A stretch of 64,000 nucleotides of DNA from Kordiimonas sp. SCSIO 12603 (GTDB taxonomy: Bacteria; Pseudomonadota; Alphaproteobacteria; Sphingomonadales; Kordiimonadaceae). Below the pieces are notes generated by a model. The model had not been told where the DNA came from, did not search any database, and saw only the letters and a program-made list of their open reading frames with translations. Shown here piece after piece: positions 1 through 7,961 of the stretch; position 1 is the stretch's first letter, and every line of letters begins with the position of its first letter. Position numbers and translations under genes: made by a program. The stretch spans positions 3,649,001-3,713,000 of the forward strand of contig NZ_CP073748.1 of NCBI RefSeq assembly GCF_024398035.1, in the 5' to 3' direction.

Positions 1-1705
1 CATCACCTTCAAGCCGGCTATCCCGCACAGCAAGAAGTTCGGCTTCCGGGAATTGTGCGAGCAAAGCTTTCACGATCGGTTCCTCAAGCGCTTCATCCCG
101 GCGCTGTTTGGTGCGAACCTGCTCTTTTTCCTTAACGGTGATATCGCCCTGCTGTTCGCTTACCGCGATCATCCAGTCAGCACCTGTCCAGTGTTTCAGG
201 CAGGTTTTCACACGCATCAAGAAATCAGGCGGTGTTTTCCGGGTGATATTCATTTCAATCGAACCCGGTTTATAGCTTACCACCCGCACGTAATCTTTCA
301 GCAGTACCGCGAGCTGAGCCTCGCGTTCCTTAGTGAACATGGCTACGAGTTTTTCAAAATCAACAGGCATCGGGTATGGCGCATGATGCTCATCACCACC
401 GTTTGGATTAAGCGCGATAACCTGTGCGCCCTGCTGCATAGTTGGCCCTGCTTGTGGTGCGGTCGCTTGCGGCCCCGCAGCCCCCATAGCCTGAACATTA
501 CCGCCACCGCCTGCTGGTATTTGTGCTGGCGCACCTGCTCCCGCTGGAGCGGTTTGAAGTTTCTTCACCAGATCAGCCGGGTTTGGTAGTTCAGCCGCAT
601 ACGCAAGGCGAATAAGAACCATCTCTGCCGCGGCAATAGGGCTAGGAGCCACCTTAGTTTCGCCTAGACCCTTAAGAAGCATCTGCCATGCGCGCGTCAA
701 GTGCGGCATCGATAGCTTTTTCGCCATCTCGCCACCTTGGCTTTTTTCAGCCTCAGACACCAGTGCATCCGTACCGGTATCTGGTGTTACCTTTAGGCGG
801 GTAAGCCAGTGAGCTACTTCCAGAAGATCATTTAGAACAACTGTCGGGTCAGCACCACTATCATACTGGGAACGAAGGGTTGTAAGTGCTTCAGCAATTT
901 TGCCTTCCATCACCAGTTCAAAAAGATCAAGTACCTGCGCCCTATCCGCAAGACCAAGCATGTCCCGCACCTGCGTTTCCGAAACATTCCCGGCACCATG
1001 GGCAATAGCCTGATCAAGAAGGGATAAGCTATCCCGTACTGAACCTTCAGAAGCCCGCGCTACAAGTTTTAGGGCACCCTCTTCCGCTGAACAACCTTCT
1101 TTCTCCACAAGGTTTGCGAGATGCGCCACTAGCACATCTGCTTCCACACGTTTCAGATCAAAACGCTGACAACGGGAAAGAACTGTAACGGGAAGTTTGC
1201 GAATTTCTGTGGTCGCGAAAATAAACTTCACATGCTCTGGCGGCTCTTCAAGCGTTTTAAGAAGTGCGTTAAACGCGTTCTTTGAAAGCATGTGTACTTC
1301 ATCGATGATGTAAATTTTAAAGCGCGCGGAAACAGGTGCATACCGCACACTTTCAATAATTTCGCGGATATCATCCACACCTGTGCGAGACGCAGCATCC
1401 ATCTCTAGCACATCTACATGGCGCGATTCAGCGATAGAGACACAGTTTTCACATGTACCACACGGACTGATCGACGGACCATCATGGGAGGTACAGTTAA
1501 GCGCTTTGGCAATAATTCGGGCAGTTGTTGTTTTACCAACTCCGCGAACCCCGGTCATAATAAAAGCATGCGCAAGGCGGCCCGTATCAATGGCGTTCGA
1601 TAGAGTACGAACCATTGCTTCCTGGCCGATAAGTGTATCGAAATCCGCCGGGCGGTACTTACGGGCAAGAACCCGGTAACCCTGATCCTGATCTGCTGCG
1701 GTCAT
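1..1705 (-). CDS. dnaX: DNA polymerase III subunit gamma/tau (partial, 3' end outside window)
   Basis: This is the clamp-loader ATPase of the replicative polymerase, which opens the beta clamp and, in the tau form, links core polymerases. Reading from ATG at 1705 (GGGAG 10 nt upstream), the protein has the DnaX N-terminus (YRPADFDTLIGQ), a Walker A GVRGVGKTTTA near residues 52-62, four zinc cysteines near 71, 82, 85 and 88, and a Walker B DEVHML near 133. The frame stays open to base 1. The region before the edge is Pro/Ala/Gly/Gln-rich and then resembles the tau C-terminal domain. About 568 codons are visible and the stop lies outside. The SRP RNA and a TonB_C protein lie upstream on the same strand. 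The identification is secure. Confidence 0.97.
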   Translation of the reverse strand, partial: MTAADQDQGYRVLARKYRPADFDTLIGQEAMVRTLSNAIDTGRLAHAFIMTGVRGVGKTTTARIIAKALNCTSHDGPSISPCGTCENCVSIAESRHVDVLEMDAASRTGVDDIREIIESVRYAPVSARFKIYIIDEVHMLSKNAFNALLKTLEEPPEHVKFIFATTEIRKLPVTVLSRCQRFDLKRVEADVLVAHLANLVEKEGCSAEEGALKLVARASEGSVRDSLSLLDQAIAHGAGNVSETQVRDMLGLADRAQVLDLFELVMEGKIAEALTTLRSQYDSGADPTVVLNDLLEVAHWLTRLKVTPDTGTDALVSEAEKSQGGEMAKKLSMPHLTRAWQMLLKGLGETKVAPSPIAAAEMVLIRLAYAAELPNPADLVKKLQTAPAGAGAPAQIPAGGGGNVQAMGAAGPQATAPQAGPTMQQGAQVIALNPNGGDEHHAPYPMPVDFEKLVAMFTKEREAQLAVLLKDYVRVVSYKPGSIEMNITRKTPPDFLMRVKTCLKHWTGADWMIAVSEQQGDITVKEKEQVRTKQRRDEALEEPIVKALLAQFPEAELLAVRDSRLEGD

Positions 1706-1769
1706 GCGTTATTATCTCCCTAGCGCTAGAGCATCATGACTAGCAGGATAACGCGAAATGGGAAACATA

Positions 1770-1788
1770 TTTGATCGCTAAATGATCA
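1770..1788 (-). promoter_or_regulatory. inverted repeat between TonB_C gene and dnaX
   Basis: TTGATC and GATCAA arms with a 7-nt spacer lie directly after the stop codon of the upstream small gene. A second perfect palindrome, CTAGCGCTAG, is at 1720-1729 in the dnaX leader. No T-tract follows, so a terminator is unlikely. Either could be an operator or a processing hairpin. The function is unknown. Confidence 0.3.
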
Positions 1789-1791
1789 ATT

Positions 1792-2190
1792 TTAGAGCTT
1801 ATAATCGAAACGAAGCTCAACAACTTTAACTTCCACTATATTTCCTGCTTGGTCCTTGGGTGGAGTATACAAGGTATATTTCACCACCCTGCATGTTTCT
1901 TCCTCAAAACCATACCCTGATCGAGATACCTCTAGGATTTCACATCCCTTTGTTACCCCTTTTGGTGTAATGGAAAATCGAACCAGAACCTCAGCCTTCT
2001 TGATCTTTGCATCTAAAGCTTTGCGAGGAAACTGGGGCACAGGCCCTGCTCTACGTTTATAGGTTATTTTTTGCTCTTCAGTATTCGCACCTGAATCCCC
2101 AACATTATTTGGGATTGCTTGCCCAGCTTCTGCATTTGCAAAAGCAGCCAACACTACTGCAATAAAAGTAAATCGAATAAAAACATGCAC
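1792..2190 (-). CDS. small exported protein with TonB C-terminal-like domain
   Basis: A 132-residue protein with a signal peptide (hydrophobic stretch about residues 4-18, likely cleavage after AEA near 22). Residues about 45-130 resemble the energy-transducer TonB C-terminal fold: a PQFPRKALDAKIKKAEVLV segment, then VRFSITPKG and a closing VVELRFDYKL strand. Such domains normally contact outer-membrane receptors. This one has no proline-rich linker or uncleaved membrane anchor, so it should be a free periplasmic domain. The ATG at 2190 has a strong GAGGTGGGGG ribosome site. It lies between the SRP RNA and dnaX on the same strand. The fold assignment is by pattern and the role is unknown. Confidence 0.7.
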   Translation of the reverse strand: MHVFIRFTFIAVVLAAFANAEAGQAIPNNVGDSGANTEEQKITYKRRAGPVPQFPRKALDAKIKKAEVLVRFSITPKGVTKGCEILEVSRSGYGFEEETCRVVKYTLYTPPKDQAGNIVEVKVVELRFDYKL

Positions 2191-2263
2191 AGCTAATCCC
2201 CCACCTCATCAACACAATGAGAGGAAAATATAGCATCGATATTTTTTTGGAAGTAAATTTAGA

Positions 2264-2358
2264 AGGTGGGAGAACCGAATGACCCATTCGAAACCCGTTA
2301 CGGCTGCTTCCTTTCGGACCTGACCGGATTGGCGGGCGGAATGTCCACCGGCCTCCCG
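2264..2358 (-). ncRNA. ffs: signal recognition particle 4.5S RNA (bacterial small type)
   Basis: The RNA that binds Ffh and FtsY for co-translational membrane targeting. The minus strand carries the near-invariant apical motif GGTCAGGTCCGAAAGGAAGC followed by AGCC, at about 2304-2325. Flanking strands pair: GGGAG near 2353-2357 with CTCCC near 2268-2272, plus internal GAC/GTC, ATTC/GAAT and CCCG/CGGG helices. Length is about 95 nt, as usual for the small SRP RNA. Exact ends are estimated from the closing helix. Its position next to dnaX is common in bacteria. Confidence 0.93.
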
Positions 2359-2362
2359 CGGC

Positions 2363-2392
2363 TTATATGGCGATTTTATTCTGGACTTGCAA
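2363..2392 (-). promoter_or_regulatory. candidate promoter of the SRP RNA
   Basis: On the minus strand, TTGCAA (2387-2392) and ATATAA (2363-2368) are separated by 18 nt and end 5-7 nt before the predicted 5' end of the SRP RNA. The placement matches a sigma-70 type promoter. It is not experimentally supported. Confidence 0.5.
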
Positions 2393-2442
2393 GTAGAATC
2401 CTTCCGCCCTACCTAATTCAGGTATTACTCGGGAGGAATTTT

Positions 2443-3405
2443 ATGGCTTTAGCCGATATTACCACTGCATTTTCAGGCAATCCGCTGGACCGCGCGGACC
2501 ATCTGCGTACTGATCCAGAGATTTTCGGGGACTATATGCAGCGAGAAGATGCACGAATCGTCCTGCTGGCTGGTGAAAGCAAGCAAGCGGAAGGAGAAGT
2601 TCGTGTTTCTCTTACCTCTGAAAGCCGTATCCTCACCGACGTAGTAGGTGATATCGCGTGGCAAAGTCCGCGCAAATGTCGCTTTCTTCCAGTTGGCACT
2701 ACCATTTTTTTAGGCCTTGATAATGGCGCTCCCCGCTATGCGGCGATGCTCAATGGCAGCGCTGATGATTTCGCTGAAATGTTTGAAGCCGATGGTGCCA
2801 AGTTCAGAGACGGTCGCGGCATTGCTTTTAAACTAGGGGGCGCTCATCCTTCGCTCGGCATTATCGCACAAGCCAAAAGCATGCTCTTATGGCATGAAAG
2901 CCACCGCTTTTGTGCGAAATGCGGCGAAGAAAGCAAGCTTGTAAAAGCAGGTTATGAGCGCAAGTGTGAAGCATGTGAAACCAGTCACTTCCCGAGGACT
3001 GATCCTGTCGTGATTATGCTGGTACGTGCTGGGGAAAAGGCACTTGTTGGGCGTGGCAACGGCTGGCCAGAAGGACACTATTCAGCGCTTGCAGGCTTTA
3101 TGGAGCCAGGTGAGAGCATGGAAGAAGCTGTTGCTCGCGAAGTGTTTGAAGAGGTGGGCCTCAAAACTACAAAGGTACACTATAAAGCAAGCCAACCTTG
3201 GCCATGGCCTTCAAGCCTAATGATTGGCGTAGAGGCATGGGTTGAAGAAGGTGAACTGAATATTGATAGTTCTGAAATTGAAGACGCTATCTGGATCACA
3301 AAAGAAGATGTGTTAAAAAGCATGCGTGAAGAACACCCTTACCGTTTAGTGCCACCACCATTTGCCATTGCGCACAATCTAATCAAGGCCTGGATCGAAG
3401 AATAA
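2443..3405 (+). CDS. nudC: NAD(+)/NADH pyrophosphatase (Nudix hydrolase)
   Basis: Hydrolyses NAD(H) to NMN(H) and AMP, and in several bacteria removes NAD caps from RNA. It has 320 residues from ATG at 2443, chosen because GGGAGGAATTTT precedes it; the longer open frame runs back into the SRP RNA. It has a zinc-ribbon with CxxC pairs near residues 157-160 and 174-177, and a complete Nudix box (GFMEPGESMEEAVAREVFEE) near 218-237. The family-specific SQPWPW motif is near 250. All signature residues are present. A small unknown gene follows after 2 nt, so the two are probably co-transcribed. Confidence 0.95.
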   Translation: MALADITTAFSGNPLDRADHLRTDPEIFGDYMQREDARIVLLAGESKQAEGEVRVSLTSESRILTDVVGDIAWQSPRKCRFLPVGTTIFLGLDNGAPRYAAMLNGSADDFAEMFEADGAKFRDGRGIAFKLGGAHPSLGIIAQAKSMLLWHESHRFCAKCGEESKLVKAGYERKCEACETSHFPRTDPVVIMLVRAGEKALVGRGNGWPEGHYSALAGFMEPGESMEEAVAREVFEEVGLKTTKVHYKASQPWPWPSSLMIGVEAWVEEGELNIDSSEIEDAIWITKEDVLKSMREEHPYRLVPPPFAIAHNLIKAWIEE

Positions 3406-3407
3406 GT

Positions 3408-3713
3408 ATGACGGCAGCTGTAAAAGAGAAACTTGGGCAAGACTTTGCCGCTCTACTGGATGCGGAAGAACATGAATTTGAGCAAAAACTTGAAGCACTA
3501 ATTCCCAAGATTAAAACACGTGAAGAGTTTATGGCAGTTCTTTCAGCGGTGACTGAAAGGAAGTTTTCTTGGGGGTATGTAGAACATACAGACCCGCACA
3601 GCTATATAGGGGCTATACTATCGCTCATGGATGAAAACGATATCGGCGCAGGGAAAGAAAATCCTTGGTCTGCCATGGCACAAGCGCTTATCGGTGGTAT
3701 ATCTTACGAATGA
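3408..3713 (+). CDS. small hypothetical protein in operon with nudC
   Basis: A 101-residue acidic, mostly helical protein without signal peptide or membrane segment. I do not recognise a family. It starts 2 nt after the nudC stop, so translation is likely coupled. It has a charged helical N-half (EEHEFEQKLEALIPKIKTREE) and a C-half with SWGYVEHTDPHSYIG and NPWSAMAQALIGG. Nothing in it points to catalysis. Its link to NAD metabolism is only by position. Confidence 0.75.
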   Translation: MTAAVKEKLGQDFAALLDAEEHEFEQKLEALIPKIKTREEFMAVLSAVTERKFSWGYVEHTDPHSYIGAILSLMDENDIGAGKENPWSAMAQALIGGISYE

Positions 3714-3755
3714 TCCTGCCAGATTTTGTCATGGCGGTTCGCTATAGAGGTCGCC

Positions 3756-4562
3756 ATGAAATATATTACAGTAATTCTTTCTCTGATCTTTCTTTCAAAC
3801 ACCTTGAAAGCAGATACTTTCAACCACAATGGCGTAACTCTTGATTATGCAGTGAGCGGTTCTGGCCCCGCGCTTTTCATGCTTCATGGCGGCATGGTTT
3901 CGAGAGATGACTTATCCCCCCAAATCACTGTGCTTTCTGCTACACATAAGATCATTGCGCTGGATAGCCGCGAGCAAGGCCGCAGCAGCCAATCACCAGA
4001 ACAGATATCATATGAACTAATGGCCAGCGATGTACTAGCGCTTGCCAACCATCTTGGTATTCAAGAATTTAGCCTGTTCGGGCAATCGGACGGCGGTATT
4101 ACAGCCCTGCATATCGCAATCAACCATCCAGAACGTGTTAAAAACCTCATCCTCTTAGGCACACTTTATAATCATTCTGCAGTTTCTGAGGAGGCGAAGA
4201 GCTATCTACAAAATTATCAGTGGCAACCTGATATGGCTGATGAAGGATTTGCAGGAATTTTCACGGAAAACTGGCTCAAGCATCACGGCTCGATGGAAGG
4301 CTTTAACAGTCAACTTCAGGAAATGATTTCCATGTGGGTATCAAGCCCAAACTTTACGGCCGAGGATCTGCAGCGCATTACCGCAAAAACGCTTATCATA
4401 AATGGGGATCATGAGGATGTTGATCTCGCGCACACACTTACCATGTATGAGGCCATAAAAAACGCCCAGCTCTTCATCGTGCCGGGCGCTACGCACTTTC
4501 TGCATCAGGAAAAACCTGAGTTGCTGAATAACGTTATCAGTAGATTTTTAGCGGAAGATTAA
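3756..4562 (+). CDS. exported alpha/beta hydrolase
   Basis: A 268-residue secreted alpha/beta-hydrolase of unknown substrate. ATG at 3756 is chosen over the upstream TTG at 3726 because it has GAGG just upstream and begins a clear signal peptide (hydrophobic residues about 3-18, cleavage near LKA-D). It shows the oxyanion loop HGGMVS near residue 46, the nucleophile elbow GQSDGG near 109-114 and a C-terminal GATHFLH with the catalytic histidine. An acid in the GDHEDVD segment is plausible. It converges with phhB, and both stops share the tetranucleotide TTAA. Confidence 0.85.
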   Translation: MKYITVILSLIFLSNTLKADTFNHNGVTLDYAVSGSGPALFMLHGGMVSRDDLSPQITVLSATHKIIALDSREQGRSSQSPEQISYELMASDVLALANHLGIQEFSLFGQSDGGITALHIAINHPERVKNLILLGTLYNHSAVSEEAKSYLQNYQWQPDMADEGFAGIFTENWLKHHGSMEGFNSQLQEMISMWVSSPNFTAEDLQRITAKTLIINGDHEDVDLAHTLTMYEAIKNAQLFIVPGATHFLHQEKPELLNNVISRFLAED

Positions 4563-4858
4563 GCCGCAAACTTTTCCATGGCTGTCGCCATTTCAATATC
4601 AAGGGATGTTACACCATCTGCATCATGGGTCGTCATCTTCACTTCTACACGGTTATAGACATTGAACCACTCTGGGTGATGATCCATTTTCTCTGCGAGT
4701 AACGCCGCACGGTTCATAAACGCCCATGCTTCGCTGAAATCAGCGAACTGGAATGTTTTATTAATGGCTTTTGCATCTGCATCATATGCCCATCCGCTCA
4801 GGCCTGTGAGAGCTTTGCTACGGTCCTGTTCGGTCATTTCAGATGGTCTATCAGACAT
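4559..4858 (-). CDS. phhB: 4a-hydroxytetrahydrobiopterin dehydratase
   Basis: Pterin-4a-carbinolamine dehydratase, which recycles the hydroxylated pterin made by aromatic amino-acid hydroxylases. It has 99 residues, the normal family length. The signature is MDHHPEWFNVYNRVEVKMTT followed by TTHDADG, containing the catalytic histidines and the conserved tryptophan. No phenylalanine hydroxylase gene is in the window. The sirtuin gene lies just upstream on the same strand (9 nt gap), suggesting co-transcription. Confidence 0.93.
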   Translation of the reverse strand: MSDRPSEMTEQDRSKALTGLSGWAYDADAKAINKTFQFADFSEAWAFMNRAALLAEKMDHHPEWFNVYNRVEVKMTTHDADGVTSLDIEMATAMEKFAA

Positions 4859-4867
4859 GTATACTTC

Positions 4868-5572
4868 CTAATTCAAAAGTTCTTCAACAAGGGCTGGTAG
4901 AAGTTCCCCTGCTTTCCCGTGGCGATGTTCCGCAAACATACTCGCCCCCTCGCTAGGTTCAAGGTTTACTTCAATAGTATGTGCATTTCCCTTTGCGCGC
5001 ACCTCAGCAACAAAGCCAGCGGCAGGATAAACGTTCCCGCTGGTACCAATTGAGATAAACAGATCGCACTCAGCTAAATATTCGGCGATTCTATCCATGA
5101 AAAATGGCATTTCCCCAAACCATACGATATGCGGCCGCAAAGACGGTGCACGCCCACAGGATGGGCACTCTGTTTCCTGCGTACAGTCTTCCCACCAATC
5201 ATGAACCGATGAGCAAGCCTTACAGCGCACTTTTCTCAATTCACCATGCATATGGATAATATCCGCGCCACCACCACGTTCATGCAGATCATCTACATTC
5301 TGGGTAATGATCGTTACTTTGCCGTCCAGTTCACGCTGCAATTTTGCGAGCGCCCTATGCGCAGCATTTGGCTCAACTTCATTCAACTGTGTGCGTCTTA
5401 GGTTATAGAAATGCTGAACTAAATCCGGATCACGTGCAAACGCTTCAGGCGTTGCTACATCTTCAATACGGTGTTTTTCCCAAAGCCCGTCATTATCCCT
5501 GAAAGTTGCTACACCAGACTCTGCTGATATCCCAGCGCCCGTCAGGATTACAATATTTTTATACTGCCCCAC
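4868..5572 (-). CDS. cobB: NAD-dependent protein deacylase (sirtuin, CobB-like)
   Basis: Removes acyl groups from protein lysines using NAD. It has 234 residues from a GTG at 5572 (AAGGGG 8 nt upstream). It shows GAGISAESG near the N-terminus, TQNVDDLHERGG, the catalytic HMHGE, and four zinc cysteines (CKAC and CPSC). FYNLRR supplies a Y-x-x-R pair, which in class III sirtuins favours succinyl/malonyl substrates, so deacylase rather than strict deacetylase activity is inferred. It diverges from the phosphatase/kinase pair across about 70 bp. phhB follows on the same strand. Confidence 0.93.
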   Translation of the reverse strand: MGQYKNIVILTGAGISAESGVATFRDNDGLWEKHRIEDVATPEAFARDPDLVQHFYNLRRTQLNEVEPNAAHRALAKLQRELDGKVTIITQNVDDLHERGGGADIIHMHGELRKVRCKACSSVHDWWEDCTQETECPSCGRAPSLRPHIVWFGEMPFFMDRIAEYLAECDLFISIGTSGNVYPAAGFVAEVRAKGNAHTIEVNLEPSEGASMFAEHRHGKAGELLPALVEELLN

Positions 5573-5643
5573 GTAACTAGCCCCTTGTTTTGCCCCGCAA
5601 GCAGGCTACTAATAATTTGGAAAAGTACAAGTGGGAGATCATC

Positions 5644-6120
5644 ATGGTTGCTGTTCTTTTTGTTTGCATGGGGAATATTTGTCGGTCTCCTATGGCAGAA
5701 GGTACATTCAGAGACGCCGTAAAAAGTATTGGATTGGAAGCACAATTCATGATCGATAGCGCTGGCACAACAGGCTACCACGCGGGTGAAGCACCTGATC
5801 AACGCGCCAGAGAAACCTCAAAGAAGAACGGTATTGATATAGGCGGGCAACGTTCCCGCAAAGTTACGCAATCTGACTTCGAGGAGTTTGATTACATTCT
5901 TGCAATGGATGAGGATAACATGTCTGACCTGTTCTCCCGTTGCCCACCAGAACACCAACATAAAATCACATTATTCCTCAGCCACGCACCGCATCTGCCC
6001 ATTAATGAAATGCCAGATCCATACTATGGTCACGATCGCGGCTTTGATATGTGTTTTAACGCAGCAGTGGATGCTTCTGACGGCCTCCTAAACCTCATTA
6101 AGAAAGAACAATCTCTCTGA
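5644..6120 (+). CDS. low-molecular-weight protein tyrosine phosphatase family
   Basis: A 158-residue cysteine phosphatase. The start at 5644 is chosen because GGGAG lies 6-7 nt upstream and the family begins with the beta strand VAVLFVCMGN. The C-x5-R loop is CMGNICRS at residues about 8-15, and the general acid is in MPDPYYGHD near residue 123. Its stop overlaps the start of a fructosamine-kinase gene (TGATG). LMW phosphatases of this type are known to dephosphorylate protein-bound ribulosamine 5-phosphates, so a role in protein deglycation is as likely as protein tyrosine dephosphorylation. That function is inferred from the pairing. Confidence 0.9.
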   Translation: MVAVLFVCMGNICRSPMAEGTFRDAVKSIGLEAQFMIDSAGTTGYHAGEAPDQRARETSKKNGIDIGGQRSRKVTQSDFEEFDYILAMDEDNMSDLFSRCPPEHQHKITLFLSHAPHLPINEMPDPYYGHDRGFDMCFNAAVDASDGLLNLIKKEQSL

Positions 6121-6986
6121 TGTCTGGTAGTGCACTATCAAAAAAACTGCACAAAGCACTGGGCGCCCGCATTATTCGCAGCCAAGCGCTACCAGGGGGA
6201 GATATCGCTGATGTCTCACTCCTTGAGCTTGAGAACCACACCTATGTGGTGGCTAAACGGCCTCGGATGGATCAACCCGACACTACCGCTACTGAAGCTA
6301 TGATGCTTAAGTATCTGGCAAAAAATAGTGCATTACCAGTTCCAAAAGTATTGTTTCAAACCCGTGGCATGCTGGTGATCAGTTATATTCCCAGCAATAC
6401 CCAGACAGATCGTAGAGCCACAGCAGAAAGTGCGGCGAAACATATAGCGAAACTTCACCGAACTACGTCAGGCCAATTTGGTTTTAAAGAGGATACCTGT
6501 ATCGGCCCTCTGCCTCAACTCAATACCTTTGATAATAGCTGGGCCAATTTCTTCAAAGAACAGCGCCTTCTCGCTATGGCACGATCGTGCTTAAACACCG
6601 GGAAAATTGATCAAGCCTTCTATGAGCGGATCACTCAATTTTCCGAGAAGCTTTACGACCTGATACCTGAAAAACCCATGGCATCACTTCTGCACGGTGA
6701 TCTATGGTCCGGGAATATGCTTTTCTCACAAGATAAAGTTGTTGGTTTTATTGACCCTGCAATTTCATATGGTCACAATGAAATGGATCTTGCATTCATA
6801 GAGCTTATGGGTGGGCTTAGTGATCATTTCTTTGATGCTTATCAGCATACAATACCCATTGATGCTGGCTTTCACGAAGAGCGGAAATTCATTTACCAGT
6901 TATGGCCACTTCTTGTGCATGTTCGCCTATTCGGTGGTGGCTACGTACAGGATGTTGCTAACATTCTTTCTAAATTCGGATGTTAA
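6120..6986 (+). CDS. fructosamine/ketosamine 3-kinase family protein
   Basis: Phosphorylates sugars attached to protein amines at C3, after which the sugar falls off. Bacterial members usually act on ribulosamines and erythrulosamines. It has 288 residues and an aminoglycoside-phosphotransferase-like fold: N-lobe YVVAKRP lysine, hinge near LVISYIPSN, catalytic LLHGDLWSGNMLF near residue 195 and FIDPAISYG as the metal-binding aspartate. ATG overlaps the phosphatase stop by one base, so the two are translationally coupled. A short hairpin with a T-run follows at 6999-7020. Confidence 0.9.
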   Translation: MSGSALSKKLHKALGARIIRSQALPGGDIADVSLLELENHTYVVAKRPRMDQPDTTATEAMMLKYLAKNSALPVPKVLFQTRGMLVISYIPSNTQTDRRATAESAAKHIAKLHRTTSGQFGFKEDTCIGPLPQLNTFDNSWANFFKEQRLLAMARSCLNTGKIDQAFYERITQFSEKLYDLIPEKPMASLLHGDLWSGNMLFSQDKVVGFIDPAISYGHNEMDLAFIELMGGLSDHFFDAYQHTIPIDAGFHEERKFIYQLWPLLVHVRLFGGGYVQDVANILSKFGC

Positions 6987-6998
6987 TTTCACGCAGCT

Positions 6999-7022
6999 GT
7001 GAAGGCGTTTTCACTTTTTTCC
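6999..7022 (+). terminator. candidate intrinsic terminator after fructosamine-kinase gene
   Basis: GTGAA (6999-7003) pairs with TTCAC (7010-7014), with a 6-nt loop, and six T follow immediately. The 5-bp stem is short, so it may be weak. An alternative hairpin, TTCAC-GCAGCT-GTGAA, overlaps its left arm. Confidence 0.4.
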
Positions 7023-7082
7023 GCCACAACATTTCCTATACTATAAGCTATAACCATAAGTAATACTGCGACTGAGGCTGTG

Positions 7083-7961
7083 ATGCGTTTTATGAAGAAG
7101 CTCGTAAAATCTCTAAAATTCTGGATCGTTATCCTACTGCTTCCAATGGTTCTTGTTGGATGTTCTAGCTGGATTATGGATTTTGATTCCGATTTTGTAA
7201 GCGATGAATTCGTAAGTCGTGAACAGCTTCAAGTGGGTGATATCAGTCTCAGTTACCTAATCAGTGGTGACCCTAACGGTCAACGAGTTATTTTCCTACA
7301 CGGTACGCCCGGGGATGCTGGTGGTAACTGGTATGAAATGCTGAGAAATGTTCCTGATGGATACCAGTTTATTGCCATTGATCGCCCAGGTTTTGGTCAC
7401 ACCAAACCACGCAAGCAAGTTGTAGAACTTGACAGGCAGGCAGCCGTGTTGGAGCCACTCCTTGTCACTCGTAACGGAAAAGGAACAATCCTTGTTGGGC
7501 ACTCCCTTGGCGGTCCAGTAGTTACAAATGCCGCTGCTAATTTCCCAGATAAAGTTGCTGGTATTGTCGTAGCTGCAGGCGCACTAGACCCTGACCTTGA
7601 AGAAGTGTTGTTTATCCAGCACGTGGGGAATGTACCACCATTTGTGTGGTTGCTTGATAAAACTGCCAAACATTCCAATAAGGAATTAATCGCGCTTGAA
7701 GATGAACTTCGCCTTCTTCAACCAAAACTCGCTGGCATCAAACAACATGTTCGTATTGTGCACGGCACAGCGGATGAACTGGTGCCTTATGAAAACGTAC
7801 CCTTCATGGAAAAGGAAATGACGGGTGCTGCATCCTTCAAGGTAACCACTATTGACGGTATGAACCATTTCCTTCAGTGGCGGTCACGGAATGAACTTCG
7901 TGAAGCTGTCTTTGACATTACCAAAAGCCTTGAAGACGAACGGAAAACAGCTGCCCGTTAA
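7083..7961 (+). CDS. alpha/beta hydrolase, putative lipoprotein
   Basis: A 292-residue alpha/beta hydrolase with an N-terminal membrane-targeting segment ending in the lipobox LVGC near residue 27, so likely a lipid-anchored envelope enzyme. ATG 7083 is preferred (GAGG 5 nt upstream); a GTG sits one codon earlier and another ATG at 7092. The oxyanion loop is HGTPGDAGGNW, the nucleophile elbow GHSLGG near 139, the acid in HGTADELVPY and the histidine in DGMNHFLQW. The substrate is unknown. It converges with the 2',3'-cyclic phosphodiesterase gene, with stops sharing TTAA. Confidence 0.88.
   Translation: MRFMKKLVKSLKFWIVILLLPMVLVGCSSWIMDFDSDFVSDEFVSREQLQVGDISLSYLISGDPNGQRVIFLHGTPGDAGGNWYEMLRNVPDGYQFIAIDRPGFGHTKPRKQVVELDRQAAVLEPLLVTRNGKGTILVGHSLGGPVVTNAAANFPDKVAGIVVAAGALDPDLEEVLFIQHVGNVPPFVWLLDKTAKHSNKELIALEDELRLLQPKLAGIKQHVRIVHGTADELVPYENVPFMEKEMTGAASFKVTTIDGMNHFLQWRSRNELREAVFDITKSLEDERKTAAR

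Noticed and set aside
53-589. 178-codon plus-strand frame
   Set aside because: It lies antisense to dnaX, whose protein is clearly recognisable on the minus strand.
2266-2442. N-terminal extension of nudC
   Set aside because: It reads through the SRP RNA and has no ribosome site; ATG 2443 has a strong one and fits the family length.
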